Shown piece after piece: positions 8,166-14,775 of a stretch of DNA of 64,000 nt. Position 1 is the first letter of the stretch. The number at the start of each line of letters is the position of its first letter. The notes beneath the pieces are model-generated. The model searched no databases and was not told the origin of the DNA. It was given only the letters and a program-made list of their open reading frames with translations. The stretch is from positions 6,758,001-6,822,000 of the forward strand of contig NZ_CP010849.1 in the NCBI RefSeq assembly GCF_000931445.1, written 5' to 3'. The position numbers and the translations under genes were made by a program. Source of the DNA: Streptomyces cyaneogriseus subsp. noncyanogenus. GTDB lineage: Bacteria > Actinomycetota > Actinomycetes > Streptomycetales > Streptomycetaceae.

Positions 8166-8594
8166 ATGGTTGAAGACCTTGCTCAGTGGCTTCGTGCCCA
8201 GCTCAACGAGGATGAGCGGATCGCGCGGGCGGCGGGCAGCGGCTGGTACGGCTACGACCCAACGGAACAGATCGCGTTCGTGCCACCGGAGGACACGGCA
8301 CACATCGCCACGCACAGCCCGGCTCGGGTGCTTCGGGAGATCGACGCCAAGCGGGATCTGCTCGACGCGCACAACGGTGATTGCTCGCCCGCCTGCCGCC
8401 GTGACCACACGTTCAGCGGCTCATGTGCGCTGCGGTGGATGGGGCCTGTGGAAGAGATCGACGGTATGCCGTGGGTGCGGAACGAGGACGGGCGACAGGT
8501 CCCTGCGCCACCGGTCACTACCCAGTGGACACTGCGCCTGCTCGCCCTGCCCTACGCCGACCGGCCCGGGTATCGCGAGGAGTGGCGGCCGTGA
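8166..8594 (+). CDS. DUF6221 family protein
   Basis: This 142-residue protein opens with L-A-Q-W-L-R-A-Q-L-N-E-D-E-R-I-A-R-A-A and continues with H-I-A-T-H-S-P-A-R-V-L-R-E-I-D-A-K-R. This is the pattern of the DUF6221 family, common in Streptomyces mobile elements. A C-x(3)-C-x(9)-C arrangement near residues 75-90 could bind a metal. The function is not known. It overlaps the integrase start by four bases and is probably translated from a leaderless message. Confidence 0.65.
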   Translation: MVEDLAQWLRAQLNEDERIARAAGSGWYGYDPTEQIAFVPPEDTAHIATHSPARVLREIDAKRDLLDAHNGDCSPACRRDHTFSGSCALRWMGPVEEIDGMPWVRNEDGRQVPAPPVTTQWTLRLLALPYADRPGYREEWRP

Positions 8595-9847
8595 CGGACC
8601 TCGCACCGCGTCAGCCGGACGCCACCCTGGCCGCCCACGACGCCGCGACGCTCGCCGTCCTCGCCGCCATGGAAGAGGCAGCCGAGAAGCACCTCGACGC
8701 CATCCGCCCCCACAACACGAAACGCAGCTACGCCAACGACTGGGCGCTCTGGGAGGAGTTCCACGGCTGGCTCGCCGAGCGGACCGGGCAGGCGTTGCCG
8801 CTGACCGCCGTCACCAAGGGCACGCTCGTCGGGTTCGTCGTCTGGCTCGACACCATCAAACTCGCCGCACCCAACAGCATCGACCGCCGCATCACCGGCG
8901 TCACCGTCACCGCCCGGAACGAACACGGCATCGAAGTCCCCAAGGCCGCCACCGTCGCCGCCCGACAAGCCCTCAAGCCGCTGAAGAACGACCCCGAACG
9001 ACAGGCCCGCGGACGCGGCAAGGCCGCCGCCGCCACCCCCGAGCAGCTGCGACAGATGGCCGCCGCCGTACCCGACTCGCTCGCCGGCCTCCGAGACCGA
9101 GCCCTCTGGCTCCTCGCCTTCGGCATCTCCGGACGCTCCGCCGAAGTGGCCGCCCTCCGAGCAGAGGGCATCGTCCACGTCAGCCAGGGCCTCGAAGTCC
9201 ACGTCCCCGCAGTCAAGGGCCGCCCGCCCCGGGACGTCGTCGTCCACTACGGCCGCAACCCCGACACCTGCCCCGTCCGCGCCTGGCTCACCTGGAGCGC
9301 CGCCGCAGGCATCACCACCGGCCCCGCCTTCCTGCCCATCACCATCCACGGCCGCCTCGGCGGCCGCGCCCTCAGTCCGGAAGCCGTCCGCGAGATCATC
9401 GCCCGCAACGCCGAACGCGCCGGCCTGTCCGTCCGGCTCACCGGCCACTCGATGCGAGCCGGATTCATCACCACCTCTCGACGCGCGGGCAAGCGAGAGC
9501 GTAATAACTTCGTATAGCATACATTATACGAAGTTATACGAGGCCACGGGTTTCTCGCGGCACGCAGCAGGCCCGCCGCGACGGGGGACGCGCGGCGCGT
9601 AATAACTTCGTATAGCATACATTATACGAAGTTATACGACGCGGAGAACAGCCCCGCCTTCTGGGGATACACGTATAACTTCGTATAATGTATGCTATAC
9701 GAAGTTATTACGTCTCGACGCGCGGGCAAGCGAGAGGAGAAGATCCGCGAACAGTCCGGGCACGCGGAGAACAGCCCCGCCTTCTGGGGATACATCCGCG
9801 AAGCCGACAAGTGGACCGACGCAGCATCGGAGGACATCGGCCTGTGA
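8591..9847 (+). CDS. int: Tyrosine site-specific integrase, split by linker artefact at 9500-9736
   Basis: The enzyme should recombine attP with the host site. As assembled, the frame stops 3 codons into foreign linker sequence at 9515-9517. Removing 9500-9736 (237 bp, 79 codons, in frame) joins K-R-E to E-K-I-R and gives 339 residues with all catalytic parts: Arg182 (G-R-S-A-E-V), H286-S-M-R289, His312 (S-G-H-A-E-N) and the nucleophile Tyr322 (W-G-Y-I-R). His312 and Tyr322 lie only beyond the artefact, so a naive annotation would call a dead, truncated enzyme. The N-terminal SAM-like arm covers about residues 25-105. It starts at GTG overlapping the DUF6221 stop. Confidence 0.85.
9500..9541 (+). 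other. 454 paired-end linker (loxP core), assembly artefact
   Basis: This 42-base stretch has the two 13-base arms ATAACTTCGTATA and TATACGAAGTTAT around GCATACAT, with flanks CGTA and ACGA exactly as in the Roche 454 Titanium paired-end linker. It is followed at 9542-9597 by an exact reverse-complement copy of 10050-10105, that is, a mate read. Confidence 0.95.
9598..9639 (+). other. 454 paired-end linker, second copy
   Basis: It is identical to the copy at 9500-9541. It is followed by a 32-base exact copy (9640-9671) of 9763-9794, so the sequence between linkers is rearranged local genome. Confidence 0.95.
9672..9712 (-). other. 454 paired-end linker, third copy, reversed and one base short
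   Basis: This is the reverse complement of the linker lacking its first T. Immediately after it, 9713-9736 repeats 9476-9499 of the integrase gene, which is where the true sequence resumes. Confidence 0.93.
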
Positions 9848-10020
9848 CCACCACACCGTTCAGCGAGTTCATGAAGAACACCAAGCCCGGCCCCCAGCGC
9901 CGATGCATCGGCTGCGACACGTTCAGCCTGCGCACGTACACGGAGCCGGCCAACCAGGAGGAGAAGGTCATCTGCACGAACCCGGCCTGTCGCGATTCCC
10001 CGCTCTACCGCGAGCAGTAG
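9844..10020 (+). CDS. Small Cys-rich protein downstream of the integrase
   Basis: This 58-residue protein starts with GTG overlapping the integrase stop (GTGA). It carries C-I-G-C near residue 22 and C-T-N-P-A-C near residue 45, a two-knuckle zinc-ribbon pattern. Coupling suggests co-expression with the integrase. Similar short ribbons could act as accessory factors, but no function is known. Confidence 0.5.
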   Translation: MTTTPFSEFMKNTKPGPQRRCIGCDTFSLRTYTEPANQEEKVICTNPACRDSPLYREQ

Positions 10021-10042
10021 CCGCCCCCGTGCCAGACTGGCC

Positions 10043-10080
10043 GCAGGCCCGCCGCGCGTCCCCCGTCGCGGCGGGCCTGC
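10043..10080 (+). terminator. Terminator after the integrase operon
   Basis: GCAGGCCCGCCGCG and CGCGGCGGGCCTGC are perfect 14-base arms around a 10-base loop, 22 bases behind the last gene. There is no clear T-run, as is common in Streptomyces. Part of it reappears inverted between the linkers at 9542-9597. Confidence 0.7.
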
Positions 10081-10256
10081 TGCGTGCCGCGAGAAACCCG
10101 TGGCCGAGATCTTCCGCCATGGCTGGAAGTGATGCATGGTGGTGCGCACGGGATCCCCAACCCCCGGGTGGTCCCACCGCCGGGCCCTGCCGCGCACCGC
10201 CGACCGGCAGGGCCCGCCGCGCCTCCCGGCTCCCCACGGGAGGCTCGCGGCTGCCA

Positions 10257-10472
10257 TCACCGCGCCCACACGTCCGGTCCGCCGCCGCGCCACTCGATCA
10301 GCTCCGACCGGACCACGTCCATCTCGTCCCAGTCCTGCAGCCCCGCCTCCTGCATGAACGCGGCGATGTCGCGAACCGAGTAGGCGCGGCCGGCGATCCG
10401 CCCGTTGATGTGGACGCGCCGGCCGCCTTCCTCGTCGGGCGGGTAGACGACGACGGGGCGATCGGTGGCCAT
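10257..10472 (-). CDS. Hypothetical 71-residue protein
   Basis: Residues 6-40 (V-V-V-Y-P-P-D-E-E-G-G-R-R-V, then I-N-G-R-I-A-G-R-A-Y-S) form a beta-rich start, followed by an amphipathic helix (V-R-D-I-A-A-F-M-Q-E-A-G-L). I recall this pattern as a recurrent small protein near actinobacterial integrated elements, without an assigned role. There are about 240 bases without other genes on its left, apart from the terminator. Confidence 0.55.
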   Translation of the reverse strand: MATDRPVVVYPPDEEGGRRVHINGRIAGRAYSVRDIAAFMQEAGLQDWDEMDVVRSELIEWRGGGPDVWAR

Positions 10473-10531
10473 GCGTCCAGGGTGCGGGGCCCGGCGGGCG
10501 GGCGCGCGGCGGGGTGAGCCATGCTGGGGAC

Positions 10532-10726
10532 GTGCACGCTGGCCGCTACTACCTGATCCTTGCCCTCGCGGGCCGGCCGGTGCTGCACGGCTGATGGGGG
10601 AGCGAGCAGGTGGCCCGCGCCCAGTTCATCGGCCTCGTCGGTCGGTACGGTCAGCCCGGCGCCCGCATCACCCTCGACGACGAGGACGCCGGAACCCGGT
10701 TGACGGAGTGGCCCGAGGTGCTGTGA
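10532..10726 (+). pseudogene. Small prophage gene broken by an in-frame TGA
   Basis: From GTG at 10532 the frame reads A-G-R-Y-Y-L-I-L-A-L-A-G-R-P-V-L-H-G, stops at TGA (10592-10594), then continues in the same frame W-G-S-E-Q-V-A-R-A-Q-F-I-G-L-V-G-R-Y-G to a stop at 10724-10726. Both halves read as one 64-codon protein. TGG to TGA would be a one-base change giving G-W-W-G. It may be a nonsense mutation or a sequencing error in a region known to be badly assembled. The second half could restart at GTG 10610, but no good ribosome site precedes it. Confidence 0.5.
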
Positions 10727-10762
10727 GGCTCTGCCATCCTGGCGGGAAGCAGAGGAGACACC

Positions 10763-11089
10763 ATGGCCTACCGCCCGTACCCGAACGTCGACCGTGCCCT
10801 CAGCCAGCTCGGGCGCCACTACCCGGGGCCGCCGCTCGTCGAGCTGGAATGCCTGCGCCCCATGGGCGACGCCTTCGCCCGACTGCGAGAGAGTACACGG
10901 CAGGCCCTTGCCGCCGCCGAAGCAGCCGGCGCCTACGTGTTGTCGACGCGACGCAGTACCGAGAACGGCCCGGTCGTCACCCTGTCACCCGGCTCGGTTT
11001 CGCCTGAGGTAGCCAGCCACTTCCCGGCCGAGTTCATCGAGCAGGTGAACCGAGTACGGCGCCCCGGCGCTGTCAGCGGCCCGTCGTAG
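10763..11089 (+). CDS. Hypothetical 108-residue prophage protein
   Basis: This soluble, mixed-charge protein has an ATG start behind AGAGGAGA (10751-10758). Residues 2-60 are predicted helical (R-A-L-S-Q-L-G-R-H-Y, then A-F-A-R-L-R-E-S-T-R-Q-A-L-A-A-A-E-A-A-G). The tail carries V-V-T-L-S-P-G. No family is recognised. It shares direction with the broken gene before it. Confidence 0.5.
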   Translation: MAYRPYPNVDRALSQLGRHYPGPPLVELECLRPMGDAFARLRESTRQALAAAEAAGAYVLSTRRSTENGPVVTLSPGSVSPEVASHFPAEFIEQVNRVRRPGAVSGPS

Positions 11090-11180
11090 CCTGATCGCAT
11101 CACTGTTCGCGTCTGCTGGGCGCGTGCAGCACTCGGACGGCGCCCCGCCCGGTACAGCGCCCGGGCGGGGCGCCGCGGCG

Positions 11181-11375
11181 TCACCCCGCGTGCCAGACAG
11201 CCTTCTTCAGCACCATCTCCACCGTGTACCGGTCCAGCCCGGCCTCGGCCGCGTAGGCGGTGATTCGGCCCTGCACGGCGGTCGCCTGGTCGACGGTGAG
11301 CGTCCCCGCCTGCATCGCCGCCCACGCGGCACGCTCCAGCTCCAGCAGGTCATCGGGAAAGTCGAAATCGCTCAC
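11181..11375 (-). CDS. Hypothetical 64-residue helical protein
   Basis: It starts with GTG at 11375 and is almost entirely helical (D-D-L-L-E-L-E-R-A-A-W-A-A-M-Q-A-G, then D-Q-A-T-A-V-Q-G-R-I-T-A-Y-A). The pattern looks conserved rather than random, and the gene forms a leftward set with the next two. The function is unknown. Confidence 0.5.
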   Translation of the reverse strand: MSDFDFPDDLLELERAAWAAMQAGTLTVDQATAVQGRITAYAAEAGLDRYTVEMVLKKAVWHAG

Positions 11376-11408
11376 GAACGGATCCTACGCGGGTCGGCCG
11401 CACGGCCT

Positions 11409-11585
11409 TCACGCCGCGGTCGCCACCCCGGCCCGCACCGCCGCCGCGTACTCCCGCAGCAGCTCCTCGTACTCGCCCCGCTCCACATCCGACAGGCGCC
11501 GCCGCGTCCGCTCCAGCAGCGCGCGGATCTCCGCGTTCACGGCCTCAGCCGGCCGCGCGGCACCCTCAAGGGGAGTGGTGGACAT
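11409..11585 (-). CDS. Small helical protein, 58 residues
   Basis: Translation from the ATG at 11585 gives an acidic/basic amphipathic helix (A-V-N-A-E-I-R-A-L-L-E-R-T-R-R-R-L-S-D-V), then E-Y-E-E-L-L-R-E-Y. It ends 34 bases before the 64-residue gene on the same strand, so the two probably share a transcript with the GntR gene upstream. It is short, but its codon bias and helix pattern support coding. No family is recognised. Confidence 0.45.
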   Translation of the reverse strand: MSTTPLEGAARPAEAVNAEIRALLERTRRRLSDVERGEYEELLREYAAAVRAGVATAA

Positions 11586-11619
11586 GACGATCAGCGTAGC
11601 CGCCGGGTCTGACAGCGGG

Positions 11620-11877
11620 CTAGGAATCCGCCCGCTCCGCCACGTAGGTGCCCTTCGCGGGCAGCGTCACCACCAGGCCCCGCTCCCGCAGATCCTGCAC
11701 CGCCCGCCGCACGGTGCCCACGGCGATACCCAGCTGCTCGGCCAGCTCCCGCTCGCCCTCCAGGCGGGCGCCCGGCCGGAGCTCGCCGGCCTCGATCCGG
11801 CGCGCGATCCAGTCCGCGGCCTGCTGCCACACGTACACGGGCCTGCTCGGATCCACCGGCCGCTGATCGTCACCCAT
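11620..11877 (-). CDS. GntR-type winged-helix regulator without effector domain
   Basis: This is an 85-residue protein starting at M-G-D-D-Q; a longer start at 11928 is possible but would run into the AGCGG repeats. Residues 12-80 are a GntR DNA-binding domain (I-E-A-G-E-L-R-P-G-A-R-L, then E-R-E-L-A-E-Q-L-G-I-A-V-G-T-V-R-R-A). There is no C-terminal ligand domain. This resembles the Kor-type regulators of Streptomyces plasmids and integrated elements. It is divergent from the gene at 12032, and the repeats between them are the likely operator. Confidence 0.7.
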   Translation of the reverse strand: MGDDQRPVDPSRPVYVWQQAADWIARRIEAGELRPGARLEGERELAEQLGIAVGTVRRAVQDLRERGLVVTLPAKGTYVAERADS

Positions 11878-11918
11878 GAGTGGACCGTAGAAAGCCGGGC
11901 CGCAGCACGCTCCCGCAG

Positions 11919-11958
11919 GTAGCGGCATGCTGCTCCATGTAGCGGTATAGAGCGGTAC
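11919..11958. promoter_or_regulatory. Phased AGCGG repeats, probable GntR operator
   Basis: GTAGCGGCAT, GTAGCGGTAT and AGAGCGGTAC start at 11919, 11939 and 11949. The AGCGG cores are spaced 20 and 10 bases apart, which is two and one helical turns, so all face the same side of the DNA. They lie in the divergent promoter region of the small GntR gene. Confidence 0.45.
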
Positions 11959-12031
11959 CGTGAAATTGCAGGACCCCCGCGACCGCGGTCACGGCCCGGG
12001 GGTATGGCCGACAGCTACAGGGAGCGTCGAC

Positions 12032-12256
12032 GTGGACGAGCCTAGAGAACTCCAGCCCGGCGGCACCACACGGCCGCCCGTCGTTGCGGCCGGCGTCCGC
12101 CTTCCGCCCGTCTGGGAGGCATACGGCCGGTACGCGCGTCACGCCACCCAGTGCTGGGCCTGCCGGGACGTCGACCAGCGTTGCGAGCTTGGCGAGCGAC
12201 TGCGGCGAGACTGGCTCGACCTCGCCGACCGGGCTTTCGACCAGCTCAAGGCATGA
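12032..12256 (+). CDS. Hypothetical 74-residue protein with C-x-x-C motif
   Basis: The GTG at 12032 has AGGGAG at 12019-12024 in good position, so it is preferred over the ATG-less upstream start at 11960 in the same frame. The product carries Y-A-R-H-A-T-Q-C-W-A-C-R and ends in a helix. H-x(4)-C-x-x-C could hold zinc or act in redox. Small proteins of this shape are frequent in Streptomyces mobile elements; none has a role I can name. Confidence 0.5.
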   Translation: MDEPRELQPGGTTRPPVVAAGVRLPPVWEAYGRYARHATQCWACRDVDQRCELGERLRRDWLDLADRAFDQLKA

Positions 12257-12406
12257 GCATGCTTGGCCAACACCTGGCGCACGGTTACGTAAACGGACGA
12301 AGCGTCAACAGAAAGTCAGAGAATATGCAGGGGACACCTTCCGGAAAGGCGTGAACTGAGCTTTACTCGTGACTCCAGGCGCCCCACACGCCCGGACTGT
12401 AAACGC

Positions 12407-13039
12407 TCACCGCTGCGCGGTGGGCGCCAACCTAACCAGCCAGCGATCCATCGGCAGGATCAGGTCAGCAGTCTCCAGGGGGCGACCTTGAGCATCGAGT
12501 CGAGTCCGCACCACGCGAAACGCCAGGGCGTCGACGAGCAGGCCAAGAGCGTGCGCGTGCCCCCTGCCGAGAGACACCACTCCCAGTTCCGCCGTGAACG
12601 ACACATGCGGCTGGCGTTCGCCGCGCCACCACGTCGTCACCAGCATTGCGGACCTGCCTCCTGGATCCAGGCACTCCACCGTCTCGTGCCGCAGCGTCGC
12701 TCCCACAGGGACGTCGAGACGCTCGGCGAGCTCTTCCGTGGCCCGCCGCGGACTGGTGTCGGTGGCCTCGCTGAAGAACGGCCAATCCGCATCTGCATCC
12801 GTCAGGGTGCGCATAACAGGAGGATGCGCCACATAGACAGCTCTACGCTCTTCGCCCTCCAGCACGCCGGCCCGGCGCAGGAGGACGTAAGCGAGGCGAA
12901 CGGTTTGAGGGTTCACGCCGAGTTCGGCAGCTAGCTCGGCTCTCGAAGGCAGCGGGTCGCCGGGCCGCCATTCGCCGGCGGCGATGCGGCGGCGAATGTC
13001 AGCAGCGATGCGCCGATGGCGCGCTCGCTTCTCTGGCAT
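12407..13039 (-). CDS. GntR/HutC-family transcriptional regulator
   Basis: This is a 210-residue protein. Residues 5-70 are a GntR winged helix (I-R-R-R-I-A-A-G-E-W-R-P-G-D-P-L-P-S-R, then L-A-A-E-L-G-V-N-P-Q-T-V-R). Residues 85-205 look like a UTRA effector domain (E-L-A-E-R-L-D-V-P-V-G-A, then L-P-M-D-R-W-L-V-R-L). This is the full length of the HutC subfamily. A perfect palindrome 57 bases upstream (13096-13111) is a natural self-operator. It sits close to the right end of the prophage, where cargo regulators are common. The ligand is unknown. Confidence 0.7.
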   Translation of the reverse strand: MPEKRARHRRIAADIRRRIAAGEWRPGDPLPSRAELAAELGVNPQTVRLAYVLLRRAGVLEGEERRAVYVAHPPVMRTLTDADADWPFFSEATDTSPRRATEELAERLDVPVGATLRHETVECLDPGGRSAMLVTTWWRGERQPHVSFTAELGVVSLGRGHAHALGLLVDALAFRVVRTRLDAQGRPLETADLILPMDRWLVRLAPTAQR

Positions 13040-13095
13040 CAGGACCCCTGCCGTCGATCATGACGTGGGGTCCGAAGCTATGGCCCTGTGTCCTG

Positions 13096-13111
13096 CCTGG
13101 ATATATCCAGG
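13096..13111. promoter_or_regulatory. Perfect 16-bp palindrome CCTGGATATATCCAGG
   Basis: The AT-rich core in a GC-rich genome and the place just upstream of the GntR/HutC gene suggest its operator and promoter. GntR operators are typically palindromes of this size. Confidence 0.5.
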
Positions 13112-13252
13112 TACCGAGGTTTTGGCGTCCGCGGGGTTCATCCCCTGGGGCGTCGATCGGGCTCACCGCCCGGCCGTGTACCCCCTCGGCGGCCGGCCGA
13201 TGAGCCGGAAGACGGGTGGCTCGGCACGTGGGGCACCCGTCGAAAGTAGAAG

Positions 13253-13311
13253 CCGGACCCGACTCCCCGTCCATCGCCTCCGAGGGCGTCCCCAGGGGGA
13301 GTCGGGTTCGG
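13253..13311. repeat. Long inverted repeat near the prophage right end
   Basis: CCGGACCCGACTCCCC at 13253-13268 and GGGGAGTCGGGTTCGG near 13296-13311 pair almost fully, with about 27 bases between. No open frame uses this DNA. It could end transcripts running toward the attachment site or serve as a recombination-protein site. Confidence 0.45.
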
Positions 13312-13433
13312 CACTCTCGCGCTCTCCGCGCCGATCTGACACTGGGAAACAAGCGGGAAACGATCATGCGCACACATGCCTACACATGAGTACAGATGAA
13401 CACCGATCCTCGCGATGCTCCCAGCTAGAGAAG

Positions 13434-13460
13434 GTGAGCAACTTCAAACCGCATGCTCAC
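13434..13460. repeat. Inverted repeat GTGAGCA / TGCTCAC at the prophage end
   Basis: Perfect 7-base arms surround 13 bases. It is repeated at 13657-13683 through the duplication. It lies about 30 bases from the inferred integration junction on the phage side, so it could be an integrase arm site. The evidence is position only. Confidence 0.3.
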
Positions 13461-13588
13461 GCGATGACGCGAAGAGATGGGTTCGAGAAGTCGTAGTACT
13501 CCAGGGCGCTGCCGATCCAGGCGGCGGTGGCGGCCTTCTTCGGCTGACCGGGCGGGGCGGTGCTGCGGGGCGCGGCGGGGACGGACAC
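13457..13588 (-). pseudogene. Duplicate (artefact) of the truncated transporter fragment
   Basis: This is the same 44-codon frame as 13680-13811 with one changed codon (Ile for Leu near the end). It exists only because of the linker-linked duplication and is probably not present in the cell. Confidence 0.75.
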
Positions 13589-13610
13589 GGCGGCTCCTTC
13601 GGGGGAGACT

Positions 13611-13652
13611 CGTAATAACTTCGTATAGCATACATTATACGAAGTTATACGA
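13611..13652 (+). other. 454 paired-end linker, fourth copy
   Basis: It has the same 42 bases as at 9500-9541 (arms ATAACTTCGTATA and TATACGAAGTTAT). It lies precisely between the two copies of the duplicated segment. Confidence 0.95.
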
Positions 13653-13679
13653 GAAGGTGAGCAACTTCAAACCGCATGC

Positions 13680-13811
13680 TCACGCGAGGACGCGAAGAGA
13701 TGGGTTCGAGAAGTCGTAGTACTCCAGGGCGCTGCCGATCCAGGCGGCGGTGGCGGCCTTCTTCGGCTGACCGGGCGGGGCGGTGCTGCGGGGCGCGGCG
13801 GGGACGGACAC
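13680..13811 (-). pseudogene. N-terminal fragment of an MHS-family transporter cut by the prophage
   Basis: GTG at 13811, behind GAAGGAG, starts a 43-residue frame ending A-A-W-I-G-S-A-L-E-Y-Y-D-F and then unrelated S-N-P-S-L-R-V-L-A. The first 34 residues match the start of MHS-type MFS carriers; compare V-G-N-A-V-E-W-Y-D-W at 45.0 kb and V-G-N-L-I-E-W-Y-E-F at 54.5 kb in this window. The rest of the gene should lie beyond the left end of the prophage. Beside a shikimate-catabolic locus with a shared operator, it was probably the shikimate/quinate importer. The intact gene would need phage excision. Confidence 0.72.
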
Positions 13812-13878
13812 GGCGGCTCCTTCGGGGGAGACTCCGACGCAGGCGGAGTGAGCGCAGGGGGGGAGAGGTGCCGATCGG

Positions 13879-13902
13879 CTAATTAACCCACTGGATAGTT
13901 AG
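13879..13902. promoter_or_regulatory. 24-bp inverted repeat before the transporter, TetR operator candidate
   Basis: CTAATTAACCCA and CTGGATAGTTAG form an imperfect palindrome with matching CTAA/TTAG ends, 68 bases before the transporter GTG. It has the same length and ends as the site at 14776-14799, which fits one regulator for both promoters. Confidence 0.55.
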
Positions 13903-13989
13903 TCGTGGTTGGGTAGGGATGTTGCGCCGCGGTGTCCCGGGTGTCAAGGGGTGGTGACGCGAGGAGCGGTGACGCGGGTGGGGCTCCGC

Positions 13990-14655
13990 TCAGTCCGCCG
14001 CGCGCTCCGCGGTCAGATAGGCGATCACCATGTCGCCCAGCATCGTGCGGTAGTGCTCGCGCTGGGCGGGGTCGACCAGGTCGCGGCCGAACAGGGCGCC
14101 GAAGGTGTGCCGGTTGGCGACCCGGAAGAAGCAGAACGAGCTGATCATCGCGTGCAGGTCCACGGCGTCGACGTCGGCCGTGAACAGGCCCGACTCCCGG
14201 CCCGCCGCCAGGATCCGGCGGATCACCTCCAGTGCCGGGGAGCCCATCCGGCCGAGCTTCTCGGAGGCCGCGATGTGCTCCGCCTCGTGGATGTTCTCGA
14301 TGCTGACCAGACGGATGAAGTCGGGGTGCCGTTCATGGTGGTCGAAGGTCAGCTCGGCCAGCCGCCGGATCGCCGCCACGGGGTCGAGGTGGTCGACGTC
14401 GAGCTGCTGCTCCGCCTGGCGGATCACGCCGTACGCCCGCTCCAGCACGGCGGTGAAGAGCTGTTCCTTGCCGCCGAAGTAGTAGTAGATCATCCGCTTG
14501 GTGGTGCGGGTGCGGGCGGCGATCTCGTCGACGCGGGCGCCGTCGTAGCCGGCCCGGGCGAACTCCTGGGTGGCGACGTCGAGGATCTCGGCCTTGGTGC
14601 GGGCGGCGTCACGGATGCGCCCGCCGGGTCGTGCCGGTTCGTCGACGCGGGTCAT
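13990..14655 (-). CDS. TetR-family regulator of the shikimate locus
   Basis: This is a 221-residue protein. Residues 20-66 are the TetR helix-turn-helix (I-L-D-V-A-T-Q-E-F-A-R-A-G-Y, then T-K-R-M-I-Y-Y-Y-F-G-G-K-E). The rest fits the C-terminal domain common in regulators of aromatic and hydroaromatic catabolism (H-P-D-F-I-R-L-V-S-I-E-N, then F-R-V-A-N-R-H-T-F-G). It is divergent from shikimate dehydrogenase and upstream of the transporter fragment on its own strand. The paired 24-bp sites suggest it represses both and its own gene. The inducer could be shikimate, 3-dehydroshikimate or protocatechuate; this is inference. Confidence 0.8.
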   Translation of the reverse strand: MTRVDEPARPGGRIRDAARTKAEILDVATQEFARAGYDGARVDEIAARTRTTKRMIYYYFGGKEQLFTAVLERAYGVIRQAEQQLDVDHLDPVAAIRRLAELTFDHHERHPDFIRLVSIENIHEAEHIAASEKLGRMGSPALEVIRRILAAGRESGLFTADVDAVDLHAMISSFCFFRVANRHTFGALFGRDLVDPAQREHYRTMLGDMVIAYLTAERAAD

Positions 14656-14775
14656 CGGGTTCCTTCGGCTGCGGGCGGCGGTGGGCGGAGTCGTGCCGGT
14701 GATTGTAGAAGGCCGCCGCGGGGACCGTGCCGGGAGCGGTGAGGTCTTCCCCTGTGCGGCCTCCGGCTGCTATGA

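Larger units (their letters stand above)
1..13709. mobile_element. Right part of an integrated prophage
   Basis: The block runs from tail structural genes through lysis genes to a tyrosine integrase and small accessory genes typical of actinobacterial temperate phages. Its left end lies outside the window. The right end is placed where the reading frame of an MHS transporter (minus strand, GTG start at 13811) stops resembling that family, after the codons for E-Y-Y-D-F at about 13710. The head, terminase and portal genes should lie left of position 1. The attachment core cannot be defined without the other end. Coordinates here are inflated by about 460 bp of linker artefact and duplication. 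The boundary is an inference from the broken host gene. Confidence 0.8.
13430..13833. repeat. Artefactual 181-bp direct duplication flanking a linker
   Basis: Bases 13430-13610 are repeated at 13653-13833 with one difference: T at 13465 against G at 13688. The two copies are separated by exactly one 42-base linker. The pattern means a mate pair was assembled through its linker. The real genome should have one copy, making 13430-13652 (223 bp) spurious. Confidence 0.88.

Noticed and set aside
9501..9712. Natural or engineered loxP/Cre recombination sites
   Set aside because: The flanks match the 42-base 454 linker exactly, local fragments are shuffled between copies, and no cre gene is present.
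11104..11180. A tRNA gene at the prophage border
   Set aside because: The GC-rich stems here form no cloverleaf, and no tRNA gene was recognised in the window by eye.
12405..12424. Terminator GCTCACCGC/GCGGTGGGC at the end of the HutC-type gene
   Set aside because: The stem overlaps the last codons of the gene and is short; not strong enough to list.
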